This document shows positions 44,174 through 53,498 of a stretch of DNA of 64,000 nt, piece by piece (the stretch's first letter is position 1; every line of letters begins with the position of its first letter). Source of the DNA: Clostridia bacterium (GTDB taxonomy: Bacteria > Bacillota > Clostridia > RGIG6154). Under the pieces are notes generated by a model. It was not told the DNA's origin and did no database searches. It saw nothing but the letters and a program-made list of their open reading frames with translations. Made by a program: the position numbers and the translations under genes. Location of the stretch: the NCBI GenBank assembly GCA_017409875.1, contig JAFQRW010000014.1, positions 1 to 64,000 of the forward strand, written 5' to 3'.

Positions 44174-46405
44174 TTATCTCGTAATAACCAAAACTCTTAT
44201 TCTGCCGCCGTTTGATTCTGACTTATCAAAATACGCCTGAACACTTTTCGGCTTTGAGCCGCTTAAAAAGTCAGCATAGGTAAGAGTTTGCCACTGACCA
44301 ACCCCAACACGCTCAAAAACGGCAATTTTATCGTAAACCTTATACTCGGTTGTTCCAAAAGTAAGGGATGTCTGGGATGCTGATTTAAAGTTTTCAGGAA
44401 CTTCCGAGAGCCTTTGAATTGCGCTTACTGAATTTCCCGAAATAAGCACCTTTACTGCATTGCCGACACTTACCGAATAAGTAGTACTGCCACCTGCAGA
44501 AGCATTTTTGCCGCCAAGATTCAGTGAGTATGTGTTTTTTTGAATATCAGTAACAATACCAAACTCATAGCAATCACCCGTTGCGTTGTTTAAGTACAGC
44601 GAACTGATTTCTCCTTTTTCATTTTTCTTATAAGACAAAATTTGTTTTGATGTTAAAAATGCACCGTCTAAACGCTGTTTGTAAACAGTTATATAGCTTG
44701 GAGCTTTTGAAGCCTCAGTATTTGCAATATCCATAATTTTTATGTCATTTGCAATTTTTGCACTGCCCAATGTATTAAGTTGCGCATCAAATTTTCCTGA
44801 AAGAGAGTTGTGTGATGTGTAAATTTTTGAGATTTTAGCACCTTTATTATCAAATGTTACGTTAACTATGGAGCAAACGTAATCTTTATAATTTCTTTCG
44901 GTTTTATACTCAATTTCATTTCCGTCTGCAAATGCAACAGCCGCATAGTATGATGAATAGGTGTTTCCATTTGCATCTTCATACTGCTTTGTGCCTGTGG
45001 CAACAAGATAACCTGTTAAATTGTCTTCTTGCGATGCAGTATAAACATCTGCAATATCGCCGTTTCTTCCAAGATAAACGGTAACTGTATCGCCAAGAGA
45101 AACCTTGCCGCCTGTTACAAATTTTTCGTAAGCTAAAGAGCTTTCTATGTTATAGCTTTTGCCTGAGATTACAACACTTTCAATATTGTCCTGATTAGGT
45201 GATGCGCTTTCATAAACGCCTGTAATTTTGTTGCTGTATACCCATGCAACATTCATAGCTTTTGAATAGTACAAAATATCTCTTACGGTTATATCGTCTT
45301 TTGTAACCGCTTTACCATTTTTATAAACAACTGTTTCGTTGTTAATGCCATAAGTTTCAAGTGAAGATAAAACGGTAATAGGTCCTGTCATTGCCTGACT
45401 TCCGATTAAAACATATTCAGTGTCACCGAAATTGTTTGTATAAACAGATACACTGTCGCCTATTGATGCTTTTGACTTAGCACCGCTTAAAGTTGTTTTT
45501 TCAGTTTTATAATAAATTGTTGTATTTTGTCCTACATTTACAGAAGCAGCTCTATTACCGTCGTACACTAAAATATCGTCATTTAAGATTGTGCTTAAAG
45601 TGTATTGTGCCCCCCTTGTGTTAGAAGGCAGGAAGGATACAACTGTGTTTTGATTATTTAAAATAATTTCGCCTTTATATCCGCAAAGTGATTTGTCAAA
45701 ATTTGCAGAAACTTTGTAAGTGCCTGCGCTTGTTACAATCTTATTTGCAGAAATAGAGCTGTCTTCGTTTGAAGTTGCAATCAAGATTACATCATCTGAA
45801 TATGAATAACCAAATGAATTTAAAAGGGTGGTGGATTTTCCGTTCATGTTTGTTGTAAGGGCATTGTAAATAAGCTGCATTACATCGCCTCTGGTAAGAG
45901 CATCCCCCATTTTTGCCGACACACCGTCCAAGAGGTCAAAATTTGAAGCGGCATTCATCTGCCCGTCAGGCCACGAAAGGTCAAAATAGTCATCTCCATA
46001 GCCTAAAAGCTTTAAAACAATGGTTACGCCTTCTTCTAATGTTACAGTGTTTTCAGGGCGGAATGTGGAATCCGGATATCCTTTTATATAACCGTTGTTA
46101 ACTGCTGTTCTTATATAAGATGCACCCCAGTATGTGAAAGGCACATCATGAAACGGGGAGATGTAAGAAACTCCCGAAACAGAGTTTCTGTATTGTGATG
46201 CGGCAACCGCCATTTTAGCAAATTCGGCACGTGTTACATTGTCATGTAAATTAAAATTTCCGTTTTCATCACCAGACATAATTTTGAGGTCTTTTATAAG
46301 TGCAGTCAGTTGATTTGTATTTGTATTATCTTGTGCAAGTGCCAAACTGCCTGCTGTAGGAAAAGCAAGCACAAGAATAAGTAAAATTGCAATTATTTTT
46401 TTCAT
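44174..46405 (-). CDS. SLH-domain surface protein inside the efflux/two-component operon
   Basis: A 743-residue exported protein (signal peptide about 1-25). Three N-terminal SLH units at about 32-78 (VTRAEFAKMAV), 85-137 (WGASYIRTAVNNGYIKGYPD) and 148-188 (LTRGDVMQLIYNAL) anchor it to the wall. The remaining 550 residues are beta-rich, with repeated small barrel-like segments such as VSLGDTVTVYLGRNGDIADV and IGDSVSVYTNNFGDTEYVLI. The architecture parallels the 923-residue SLH protein at 7880. It lies 18 nt after the ABC permease and 21 nt before the response regulator, an unusual position suggesting a surface partner or sensor target of that system. Confidence 0.85.
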   Translation of the reverse strand: MKKIIAILLILVLAFPTAGSLALAQDNTNTNQLTALIKDLKIMSGDENGNFNLHDNVTRAEFAKMAVAASQYRNSVSGVSYISPFHDVPFTYWGASYIRTAVNNGYIKGYPDSTFRPENTVTLEEGVTIVLKLLGYGDDYFDLSWPDGQMNAASNFDLLDGVSAKMGDALTRGDVMQLIYNALTTNMNGKSTTLLNSFGYSYSDDVILIATSNEDSSISANKIVTSAGTYKVSANFDKSLCGYKGEIILNNQNTVVSFLPSNTRGAQYTLSTILNDDILVYDGNRAASVNVGQNTTIYYKTEKTTLSGAKSKASIGDSVSVYTNNFGDTEYVLIGSQAMTGPITVLSSLETYGINNETVVYKNGKAVTKDDITVRDILYYSKAMNVAWVYSNKITGVYESASPNQDNIESVVISGKSYNIESSLAYEKFVTGGKVSLGDTVTVYLGRNGDIADVYTASQEDNLTGYLVATGTKQYEDANGNTYSSYYAAVAFADGNEIEYKTERNYKDYVCSIVNVTFDNKGAKISKIYTSHNSLSGKFDAQLNTLGSAKIANDIKIMDIANTEASKAPSYITVYKQRLDGAFLTSKQILSYKKNEKGEISSLYLNNATGDCYEFGIVTDIQKNTYSLNLGGKNASAGGSTTYSVSVGNAVKVLISGNSVSAIQRLSEVPENFKSASQTSLTFGTTEYKVYDKIAVFERVGVGQWQTLTYADFLSGSKPKSVQAYFDKSESNGGRIRVLVITR

Positions 46406-46423
46406 AAGGCAAGTTCCTTTCTT

Positions 46424-47599
46424 TTAGTCGTGACGAAGAGCATCTATCGGATTTAGTTTTGCGGCTTTCCCTGCAGGCATATATCCAAAAGCAATCCCAA
46501 TTCCAACCGATACACTAAAGGCAATAACAACAGCACCTACCGATATTACTGCTTTAAATCCCAAAAGGCCGGACAGAAATATTGATACTATTATGCCTAA
46601 AATTATCCCGACTACACCGCCGCAGGCGCTTGTTGTTGCAGCTTCAACTACAAACTGGCTTAAAATATCAAATTTTTTTGCACCCAGCGACTTTCTGATA
46701 CCAATTTCTCTAGTTCTTTCGGTAACCGAAACCAACATAATATTCATAATGCCTATACCGCCGACAAGAAGAGAAATGGCTGCAATACCTACCAATATAA
46801 GCGTCAGCTTGCCTGTCATTTCATCTATCATATCAATCATTTCGGTCATTGCAATAACGGTATATGCATCAGAATTTGAAAACACTTTATAAAGTGCATT
46901 TGAAATAACGTCTTTTGCTTCTTCAGACCGCTGTTTATCAACAATCGAGTATAAATAAGAAGTGATTTTCGCGCTTCTGTTTAAAGTTCTTGACAGTGTG
47001 TAAGGAATGAAGATTTTATCATCATCAGAGCTTTCCTGACTGCTTGCCTTTTCCTCTAAAACGCCCACTACCGTAAAGGTGTTACCGCCTATTTTAAGCG
47101 TTTTTCCTATTGCGTTATCATCAAAATATTCTTTGGCAATATATGAACCTATAACGCAGCTTTTAGACCGCTTGTGTATATCCATATACTGCAAAAATCT
47201 GCCCTGGGAAATCTCTAAGCTCTGGATTTTATTGTAATCCTCGCTCACACCTGTAACAGATGTTGTAGAGCTTGTTTCTGTGCTGAATTTTGCCTGCTGA
47301 TTTATCATAACGGTGGGAGAACAGTAAGCTAAAAGTTCGGGGTTTTCATCTGTGATTTGGAGCATATCGTCCACATCAACTGTACGGTTTCCGCCTCTTG
47401 GAGAAATATTTACAGTTAAAAGGTTACTGCCCAGACTTTCAAATTGACCTACAAGGTCAGATTTAAAACCATCTATAACCGAAACTAAAATAATTACTGC
47501 CGCAACGCCGATAATAATACCAAGCATGGTCAAAAAAGAACGCATTTTGCTTGTTTGCAGGCTCTTTAAGGCAAGTATAAACGATTGTTTTAAATTCAT
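46424..47599 (-). CDS. MacB/FtsX-type ABC transporter permease
   Basis: A 391-residue permease with the MacB topology. An N-terminal helix (FLTMLGIIIGVAAVIILVSV, about 21-40) is followed by a large extracellular MacB_PCD domain (about 50-240) and three C-terminal helices, with SVTERTREIGIRKSLGAKKF (about 290) as the cytosolic coupling segment. It partners the ATPase whose stop overlaps its start by 4 nt, and the MFP adaptor upstream. Gram-positive versions export peptides or antimicrobials, or transmit mechanical signals. Confidence 0.92.
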   Translation of the reverse strand: MNLKQSFILALKSLQTSKMRSFLTMLGIIIGVAAVIILVSVIDGFKSDLVGQFESLGSNLLTVNISPRGGNRTVDVDDMLQITDENPELLAYCSPTVMINQQAKFSTETSSTTSVTGVSEDYNKIQSLEISQGRFLQYMDIHKRSKSCVIGSYIAKEYFDDNAIGKTLKIGGNTFTVVGVLEEKASSQESSDDDKIFIPYTLSRTLNRSAKITSYLYSIVDKQRSEEAKDVISNALYKVFSNSDAYTVIAMTEMIDMIDEMTGKLTLILVGIAAISLLVGGIGIMNIMLVSVTERTREIGIRKSLGAKKFDILSQFVVEAATTSACGGVVGIILGIIVSIFLSGLLGFKAVISVGAVVIAFSVSVGIGIAFGYMPAGKAAKLNPIDALRHD

Positions 47600-48282
47600 A
47601 AATTCTGAGCCTGCCTTTCGTCAGAAATAATTTTGCCGTCTGAAATTCTGACTATTCTTTTCGCTTGAGCAGCAATCTCGTTGTCATGGGTAATCATAAC
47701 AACGGTTGTGCCGTCGGCATTTAGTTTTTTTAAAAATTCCAAAACATCTCTTCCGGTTTTAGTATCTAAAGCACCGGTTGGCTCGTCTGCTAAAATAACT
47801 TTAGGGTTTCCTGCCAGTGCTCTTGCGATTGAAACTCTTTGTTGCTGACCGCCCGAAAGCTGAGACGGGAATTTTTTATATCTGTCGGCAAGACCGACTC
47901 TTTCTAAAGCGGCATACGCAAGCTCTTTGCGTTTTTGTGGCGGATATCCTCTGTAAACAAGAGGCAATTCCACATTTTCCAAAAGAGTAAGCTTGGGAAT
48001 TAAGTTATATTGCTGAAAAATAAATCCCAGTGTTTGATTTCTTATAGTTGCAAGCTCGTCATCTTTCATAGTGCTCACATCTGTTCCGTTTAAGTGGTAT
48101 GTACCGCTTGTGGGAACATCTAAACAACCTATAATATTCATACAGGTAGATTTGCCTGAACCCGACTGACCTACGATTGCTACAAATTCACCCTCTTTGA
48201 TATTTAAGGATATGCCGTCAAGCGCGCGGATTTCGCTGTCGCCGTCAGAATAGATTTTATAAATGTCTTTTAAATCTATCAT
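47596..48282 (-). CDS. ABC transporter ATP-binding protein (MacB/LolD type)
   Basis: A 228-residue ATPase. Walker A GQSGSGKST (about 38-46), Q-loop in FIFQQYNLIPKLTLLENVELP, signature LSGGQQQRVSIARALAGNP (about 142), Walker B VILADEPTGALD and H-loop MITHDN. The GALDTKTG stretch is typical of the LolD/MacB subfamily. It is linked by 4-nt overlaps to the adaptor upstream and the permease downstream, so the three are made together. Confidence 0.95.
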   Translation of the reverse strand: MIDLKDIYKIYSDGDSEIRALDGISLNIKEGEFVAIVGQSGSGKSTCMNIIGCLDVPTSGTYHLNGTDVSTMKDDELATIRNQTLGFIFQQYNLIPKLTLLENVELPLVYRGYPPQKRKELAYAALERVGLADRYKKFPSQLSGGQQQRVSIARALAGNPKVILADEPTGALDTKTGRDVLEFLKKLNADGTTVVMITHDNEIAAQAKRIVRISDGKIISDERQAQNL

Positions 48283-50000
48283 CTGCTGCCACCGCCCATG
48301 GGACCGCCGCCCATGCCGCCTGAGGGCATACCGCCGCTTCTGTGTGCGGCCCCCATACTGCGCATCATTGTTTCTTGTAAAGACTGCGCCCCTACATTAG
48401 TTTGCTGAACTAATATAATGTCGCCTTCTTTTAGTCCTGATAAAATTTCAACACTATCAGAGTTGCTTATTCCTATTTCAACTCTTTTAAGTTCAAATCC
48501 GTCGGGAAGCTCTGCACCAAATACGCGGTGTGAAGATGCACCTTTTTGGTCTTTGGTTTCCTGAGGCTTATTATCATCTTGTTTTGATTTGCCGTCTGAT
48601 TTTACAGCTACCATATTTCCTCTCATAATAGCAGAAATCGGGACACTTAACACACCTTTAGATTCCTGAACTGTTATTTCAGCATCAACATTCATACCGG
48701 GAATAAGCCCTTCAGGCTCATTTACAACAACTGTTACAGGGTATGTTGTAACACCGTTTGAGGTTGTGCCTATAATACTTATTTTATCAATATATCCTGA
48801 AAAACGTTTACCCTCTAAAGCATCTGCTGTAACAGAAACTTCCTGACCGGTTTTTAGTTTTGCGATGTCAAGCTCATCAACCGGGATTTCAAAAAGCATT
48901 CTTGACATATCCGCGATAACAGCCATAACGGTTGACTTGTTACTGTTATCCAGCTTGTCGCCGGCTTTTGTTTCTTTACTTATAACAGTTCCCGAAATAG
49001 GCGCTGTTATTGTGTAGTTTTCCATATCTTCATAAAGATTGTCGAGGTTTAACTGTGCATCTTTATATGAAAGCGAGCTTCTTTTTGCAGAGTTTAGCAC
49101 ACTTTTGCTTGTAAGCTCGGCAACTTTCTGACCTTTGGATACTTTATCACCAACACCTATTGCAATCCAGGATACATCACCTGAAACATCCGCTGTAATT
49201 GTTCTTTGCTCGTTAACTTCAAAAGTTCCGGATTCGTTACACGCATATTCGTTAGTATATGCAATAGCTTTTTCGCCTTCCTTAATTGTTCCGGGGTTGT
49301 TTACTTCAATTTCAACAGTTTTTACACTTACACCCACAGATGAGGAAGTTGAGCCTGTTGAAATCTTTGCAATTTTACCGTCAAGCTCGTAAGCAGAACC
49401 ATCGAGCCTTACGGTGATAGATTGTCCGGCATAAAGGCTTTCGGCATCGTTTGCGTTAAAAGGGATTTTTAATCTCATAATAGAGTCGTCAACAACATCA
49501 GCGATTTTTGTTCCTTTTGAAACGCTGTCGCCGTCTTTTATATATACTTTTGTTATCACGCCTGAACAGTTTGCTTTTACATTTAAGTTAGAAACATCTT
49601 CTAAAGCGTCATCATAAGACATTTTCGCAGTTTCGACCGAGTTTTTGGCTTTTTCTATTGAGTTTTTAACGCTTTCGGTGTCAATTTCATACAAAACTGC
49701 ACCTTCTTGTACAATATCACCTTCTTCAAAGTTTGAAGAAAGCACGTCACCTGTAACAAGAGATGTGATATCGTACTGTTCATTAGCCTTAATTGTACCG
49801 CTTCCCGAGATGATAACAGAAATATCCCCCTTTGAAACGGTGTATTCAGAGTATGTAGCATTTGATGAAGTTTGTTTTTTGCTCCCAAAAGCATTGATAA
49901 AAACAAGCACTATCACCAAAATGAGTGCAATAGCGATTATGATGCTCCATTTTTTGTGCTGGGTAATAACCTCTGGTAATTTTGGTAGTTTGAGCTTCAC
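48279..50000 (-). CDS. Membrane-fusion (HlyD/MacA-type) adaptor of the ABC efflux system
   Basis: A 573-residue membrane-anchored adaptor. GTG start with AAGGA 8 nt upstream; an N-terminal helix (about 19-37). Two biotinyl-lipoyl-like halves flank short coiled segments (AKNSVETAKMSYDDALEDVS; SYKDAQLNLDNLYEDME), followed by beta-barrel and membrane-proximal domains (GMNVDAEITVQESKGVLSVP). The tail is glycine/methionine-rich (GGMPSGGMGGGPMGGG). In Gram-positive cells such adaptors work with MacB-type pumps without an outer-membrane channel. First gene of the six-gene operon. Confidence 0.92.
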   Translation of the reverse strand: MKLKLPKLPEVITQHKKWSIIIAIALILVIVLVFINAFGSKKQTSSNATYSEYTVSKGDISVIISGSGTIKANEQYDITSLVTGDVLSSNFEEGDIVQEGAVLYEIDTESVKNSIEKAKNSVETAKMSYDDALEDVSNLNVKANCSGVITKVYIKDGDSVSKGTKIADVVDDSIMRLKIPFNANDAESLYAGQSITVRLDGSAYELDGKIAKISTGSTSSSVGVSVKTVEIEVNNPGTIKEGEKAIAYTNEYACNESGTFEVNEQRTITADVSGDVSWIAIGVGDKVSKGQKVAELTSKSVLNSAKRSSLSYKDAQLNLDNLYEDMENYTITAPISGTVISKETKAGDKLDNSNKSTVMAVIADMSRMLFEIPVDELDIAKLKTGQEVSVTADALEGKRFSGYIDKISIIGTTSNGVTTYPVTVVVNEPEGLIPGMNVDAEITVQESKGVLSVPISAIMRGNMVAVKSDGKSKQDDNKPQETKDQKGASSHRVFGAELPDGFELKRVEIGISNSDSVEILSGLKEGDIILVQQTNVGAQSLQETMMRSMGAAHRSGGMPSGGMGGGPMGGGSR

Positions 50001-50087
50001 AAAACCATTCCTTCCATTTTATGATAGTGCTATTATACTTTTTATATGTGTATTTTTTGTGAACTTTGCTTGAAAATTCCAATAAAA

Positions 50088-51206
50088 TTATGCGCTGTAG
50101 CTTCCTAAGTAGGTTATATCGTCAAGACTTGACAAAAGAGAAATAAGCTCGTCAGAATGTGACGAAATCTCCATTTCAAAGCAGAACATAAACTCAAAGT
50201 CACGACCGGGTATCGGGCGGCTTTCAATTTTGGTAAGATTTATGCCAAGAGCTGAAAACTTTGAAATAAGGTGATATAAAGACCCCGGTGTATGAGATGC
50301 AGATACAAGCATACTGAGTTTGTTTGCTCCGGGGTATATTTCAAGATTTTTAGAAATCAAGATAAATCTTGTGTGGTTGTTATCGCTGTCTTGGATATCT
50401 TTAGCCAAAACATTAAGTCCGTAAACTGAAGCACATTCTAAAGATGCGATAGCTGCAACGTCTGTGCGTCCGCTTTCTTTTACCTTTTGGGCAGCTGCAG
50501 CAGTGTTTGTGCAAACAACAGCCTTAAGACCGTTTTTCTTGATAAATTCTTCGCATTGACCGATAGCTTGCTCATGCGAATAAATTTCTTTAATGTCTTT
50601 AATATTTGTGCTGTTTGACAAAAGACAGTGACTTATATGCAACTTTTGTTCCTTTACAATGTAAAATTTGTATTTGTGCATAAGGTCGTAAACTTCAGAA
50701 ACAGAGCCTTGTATGCTATTTTCAACAGGCAAAATTCCGTATTTGCAAAGACCCTTGTCAACAGCTTCAAAAACGCCTTTAAAACCTGAAAAATACATAA
50801 TTGAAGGTGCGGTGAATATTTTGTCGCACATTTGCTGGGAATAAGCACCCTCAACACCCTGACACGCAACAGTTGGGGTGTTTGGAAGCTTTTCAGGAGT
50901 ATTTGAAAGAGCATTTTTAATTCTTAAAGCCAAATCATTTTGCTTGTTTAAAGCAAGAGTTTGGTATGAACGGCTTACATCAAACAGGGTATTAAAGAGA
51001 ATTTTTGTGTATGATGCAAGAGCATCATCATTTTGTGAAACCATACGGTGTACAATTTCACGCTCTCTGTTTTTGTTTAATACAGGAACATTGTTTTCTT
51101 GCTTGTATTTGGCTACTTTTAACACTGTGTCCATTCTTTTTCTGAAAAGCTCGTTAAGCTGGTCGTCTATTTTATCTATTTCGCTTCTTATTTTATTTAA
51201 ATCCAT
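50088..51206 (-). CDS. pheA: Bifunctional chorismate mutase / prephenate dehydratase
   Basis: A 372-residue enzyme converting chorismate to prephenate and then phenylpyruvate. The AroQ chorismate mutase domain spans about 1-85 (IRSEIDKIDDQLNELFRKRM). The dehydratase domain (about 105-285) includes ACQGVEGAYSQQMC and the conserved NNHTRFILIS motif. The C-terminal ACT domain (about 295-372) has the ESRP motif (KIESRPIPGRDFEFMF) that binds phenylalanine for feedback control. It follows aroC by 2 nt and ends the shikimate operon. Confidence 0.96.
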   Translation of the reverse strand: MDLNKIRSEIDKIDDQLNELFRKRMDTVLKVAKYKQENNVPVLNKNREREIVHRMVSQNDDALASYTKILFNTLFDVSRSYQTLALNKQNDLALRIKNALSNTPEKLPNTPTVACQGVEGAYSQQMCDKIFTAPSIMYFSGFKGVFEAVDKGLCKYGILPVENSIQGSVSEVYDLMHKYKFYIVKEQKLHISHCLLSNSTNIKDIKEIYSHEQAIGQCEEFIKKNGLKAVVCTNTAAAAQKVKESGRTDVAAIASLECASVYGLNVLAKDIQDSDNNHTRFILISKNLEIYPGANKLSMLVSASHTPGSLYHLISKFSALGINLTKIESRPIPGRDFEFMFCFEMEISSHSDELISLLSSLDDITYLGSYSA

Positions 51207-51208
51207 AT

Positions 51209-52312
51209 TTATTCTTCCTTTCGGTTTTTTAAGGCTTCGTCTTGTAATAACATATCATAAAGTACCATTGCAGAAACTGCTTCTACGACAGGTACTGCCC
51301 GTTGAACAATACATGGGTCATGGCGTCCTTTTATTTCAAGAGTTGTTTCTTTTTTTTCTGAAATATCAATGCTTGTCTGAGGCAGTGCTATTGAAGGAGT
51401 GGGCTTGAATGCAACTTTAAAATTAATTGGCATCCCATTTGTAATTCCTCCCAAAATTCCGCCACAATTATTGGTTTTTGTCTTAACAACTTCGCCATCA
51501 AAATAAAAGTCGTCGTTGTTTTCGCTTCCTGTCATTTCGGAGGCGTCAAAGCCAGCACCAAATTCAATTCCTTTAACTGCAGGAATTGCAAACATTGCAG
51601 AAGACATCTGATTTTCAACTCCGTAAAACATTGGCTCACCTATTCCTGCAGGAACGCCTGTTACAGAGCATTCCACAATTCCGCCAACAGAGTTTTTTTG
51701 CTCTTTATACTTTAAAATTTCCTGTTTTATCGCCTCACCTTTTTGGTCATTTATAACAGGAAAATCCTTTTGCCATACATTTTCAAAATCTTTTAAGCTA
51801 ACGTCTGTGGGACTAAATCGATCGTCCTTGATTCCATGCACCGCAAAAATGTGAGCACCCATAAAAATGCCCCGTCTTGCCAGAATCTGCTTTATTATTC
51901 CGCCTGCTATGCAAATTGGAGCGGTAAGACGGCCTGAGAATTTTCCTCCGCCTCTCATATCCTCTTTTCCACCATATTTTATGTATGCGGTGTAGTCTGC
52001 ATGTCCGGGACGAGGGACAAACTCTAAATTTCCGTAGTCCTTGCTTTTAACATTTGTATTTTTAATAATAGCTTTAATAGGCTCGCCTGATGTAACACCG
52101 TTTTCTATTCCTGTTATAAATTCAGGGATATCATCTTCCTTTCTGGGTGTTGAAAACGGATTATTTCCGGGTGCACGCCTTTTCATAAAGCTTAAAAGCT
52201 CGTCAAAATCAATTTTTTCGCCTTTTGGTATACCGGTAATCAAAACGCCGATATCAGGAGCGTGTGACGCACCGAAAACATTTACTTTAAGTATTTTTCC
52301 AAAATCAAACAT
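51209..52312 (-). CDS. aroC: Chorismate synthase with atypical N-terminal motif
   Basis: A 367-residue enzyme making chorismate from EPSP with reduced FMN. Conserved parts: RPGHADYTAYIKYG (about 98), RGGGKFSGRLTAPICIAGG and RHDPCIVQRAVPVVEAV near the end. The first motif reads FGASHAPDIG instead of the usual FGESHGxxxG: the catalytic His17 is kept, but Glu and Gly are Ala at positions 15 and 18. The ATG at 52312 is chosen; a TTG at 52318 is nearer to GGAGGT and remains possible. The start overlaps the aroA end by 8 nt. Confidence 0.93.
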   Translation of the reverse strand: MFDFGKILKVNVFGASHAPDIGVLITGIPKGEKIDFDELLSFMKRRAPGNNPFSTPRKEDDIPEFITGIENGVTSGEPIKAIIKNTNVKSKDYGNLEFVPRPGHADYTAYIKYGGKEDMRGGGKFSGRLTAPICIAGGIIKQILARRGIFMGAHIFAVHGIKDDRFSPTDVSLKDFENVWQKDFPVINDQKGEAIKQEILKYKEQKNSVGGIVECSVTGVPAGIGEPMFYGVENQMSSAMFAIPAVKGIEFGAGFDASEMTGSENNDDFYFDGEVVKTKTNNCGGILGGITNGMPINFKVAFKPTPSIALPQTSIDISEKKETTLEIKGRHDPCIVQRAVPVVEAVSAMVLYDMLLQDEALKNRKEE

Positions 52313-53498
52313 CAGCAATGTTACCTCCCAGCTTTTTAAAATGCTCGTAGAATGAGGGATAGGATTTTTTTACGCAGTATGCGTCTTTTATTATAACTTC
52401 ACTATCACAAATAGTGGATGCAACAGCAGCACTCATTGCAATTCTGTGGTCGTTATAGCTGTTTACCTCGCCGCCTTTTAAAAATCCTTTTCCTAAAATG
52501 GTTATTGTATTATCGTCATAAACCGCACAACCGCCCAAATCATTAATAAGCTCGCAGGTTGTTTTTGCGCGGTCACTTTCTTTAATTTTAAGTCTTTTTG
52601 TGTTTATAAATTTTGTGGTTTTGTTCATTCCTGCCGCCGCAACGCACAAAATGGGTACAATGTCGGGGATGTCTTTAGCATCCACTTCATCGGGAAGCGG
52701 AAGATAAGATGCGATTTTACTGTCACGCTGAAGCGAGGTTTTGTCAAGACCTGAAAGTTTTATGTTGCTTCCCAAAAATTCAGCAACATACCAAAAAGCA
52801 GCACTCGACCAGTCACCTTCAACAAAAACTTTTCCTGGTGATTTAAGCTTTCCTTCACAAACTTTATAAAAACCCTGACCTTTTACAACTGTTATTCCGA
52901 ATTTTTCAAGGGTTTTTACTGTCATATCAACATAACCCTCAGACTCCAATTGCGAGGTGAGAGTAATTTTGCCTTCATTTCCTTTTGCGGCTATCGCAAA
53001 TAAAAGCCCTGAGATGTACTGAGAGCTTACATTACCCTCTAAGAAGAACTCTTTTTTAGTATCTAAGGTGCCCTTGCAGGTAATTGGAAGATGCTCGCTT
53101 GTTATTTCGCAGCCGGCATTTCTCATTTCACGCACAAGCTCGGTAAAAGGCCTTTTTGGGAGTCTTCCTGAACCATAGAGCGTGAAATTTTCACAAAAAC
53201 ATGCAGCAACGGGGAGAATAAACCTTGCAGTTGTGCCGCTTTCGCCGCAGTCGGCGGTTGCAAAAGAGGTTTTCTTAAACGGATAAACTGTTATAAATCC
53301 GTCATTTATTTTATAGTCCCCGCCGAATGCTTTTACACACCTTAGCGTTGCTGAAATATCCTCTGAAATATTGTTTATGTAAATATCTGTAGACGTATCA
53401 CAAAGTGCAGACGCTATTATAGTGCGGTGCGCATCTGATTTTGACGAAACTGCATCAAGACTGCCTGAAAGCTTTTCGGGTATGATTTTAACGTCCAT
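52305..53498 (-). CDS. aroA: 3-phosphoshikimate 1-carboxyvinyltransferase (EPSP synthase)
   Basis: A 397-residue enzyme joining shikimate-3-phosphate and PEP. Key motifs: SSKSDAHRTIIASALC (about 18), DCGESGTTARFILPVAACF (about 80), FVEGDWSSAAFWYVAEFLG (about 213), KESDRAKT and YNDHRIAMSAAVAS near the end. The two-domain inside-out barrel length is normal. The ATG at 53498 is used, but a TTG at 53504 lies closer to AGGAG. The start overlaps aroB by 11 nt, implying coupled translation. Confidence 0.95.
   Translation of the reverse strand: MDVKIIPEKLSGSLDAVSSKSDAHRTIIASALCDTSTDIYINNISEDISATLRCVKAFGGDYKINDGFITVYPFKKTSFATADCGESGTTARFILPVAACFCENFTLYGSGRLPKRPFTELVREMRNAGCEITSEHLPITCKGTLDTKKEFFLEGNVSSQYISGLLFAIAAKGNEGKITLTSQLESEGYVDMTVKTLEKFGITVVKGQGFYKVCEGKLKSPGKVFVEGDWSSAAFWYVAEFLGSNIKLSGLDKTSLQRDSKIASYLPLPDEVDAKDIPDIVPILCVAAAGMNKTTKFINTKRLKIKESDRAKTTCELINDLGGCAVYDDNTITILGKGFLKGGEVNSYNDHRIAMSAAVASTICDSEVIIKDAYCVKKSYPSFYEHFKKLGGNIADV

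Noticed and set aside
50020-50082. Promoter of the MFP-ABC-SLH operon (TATAAT at 50032-50037 on the - strand)
   Set aside because: No acceptable -35 at 16-18 bp; only TTCACA at 20 bp, so it was not listed as a supported promoter.
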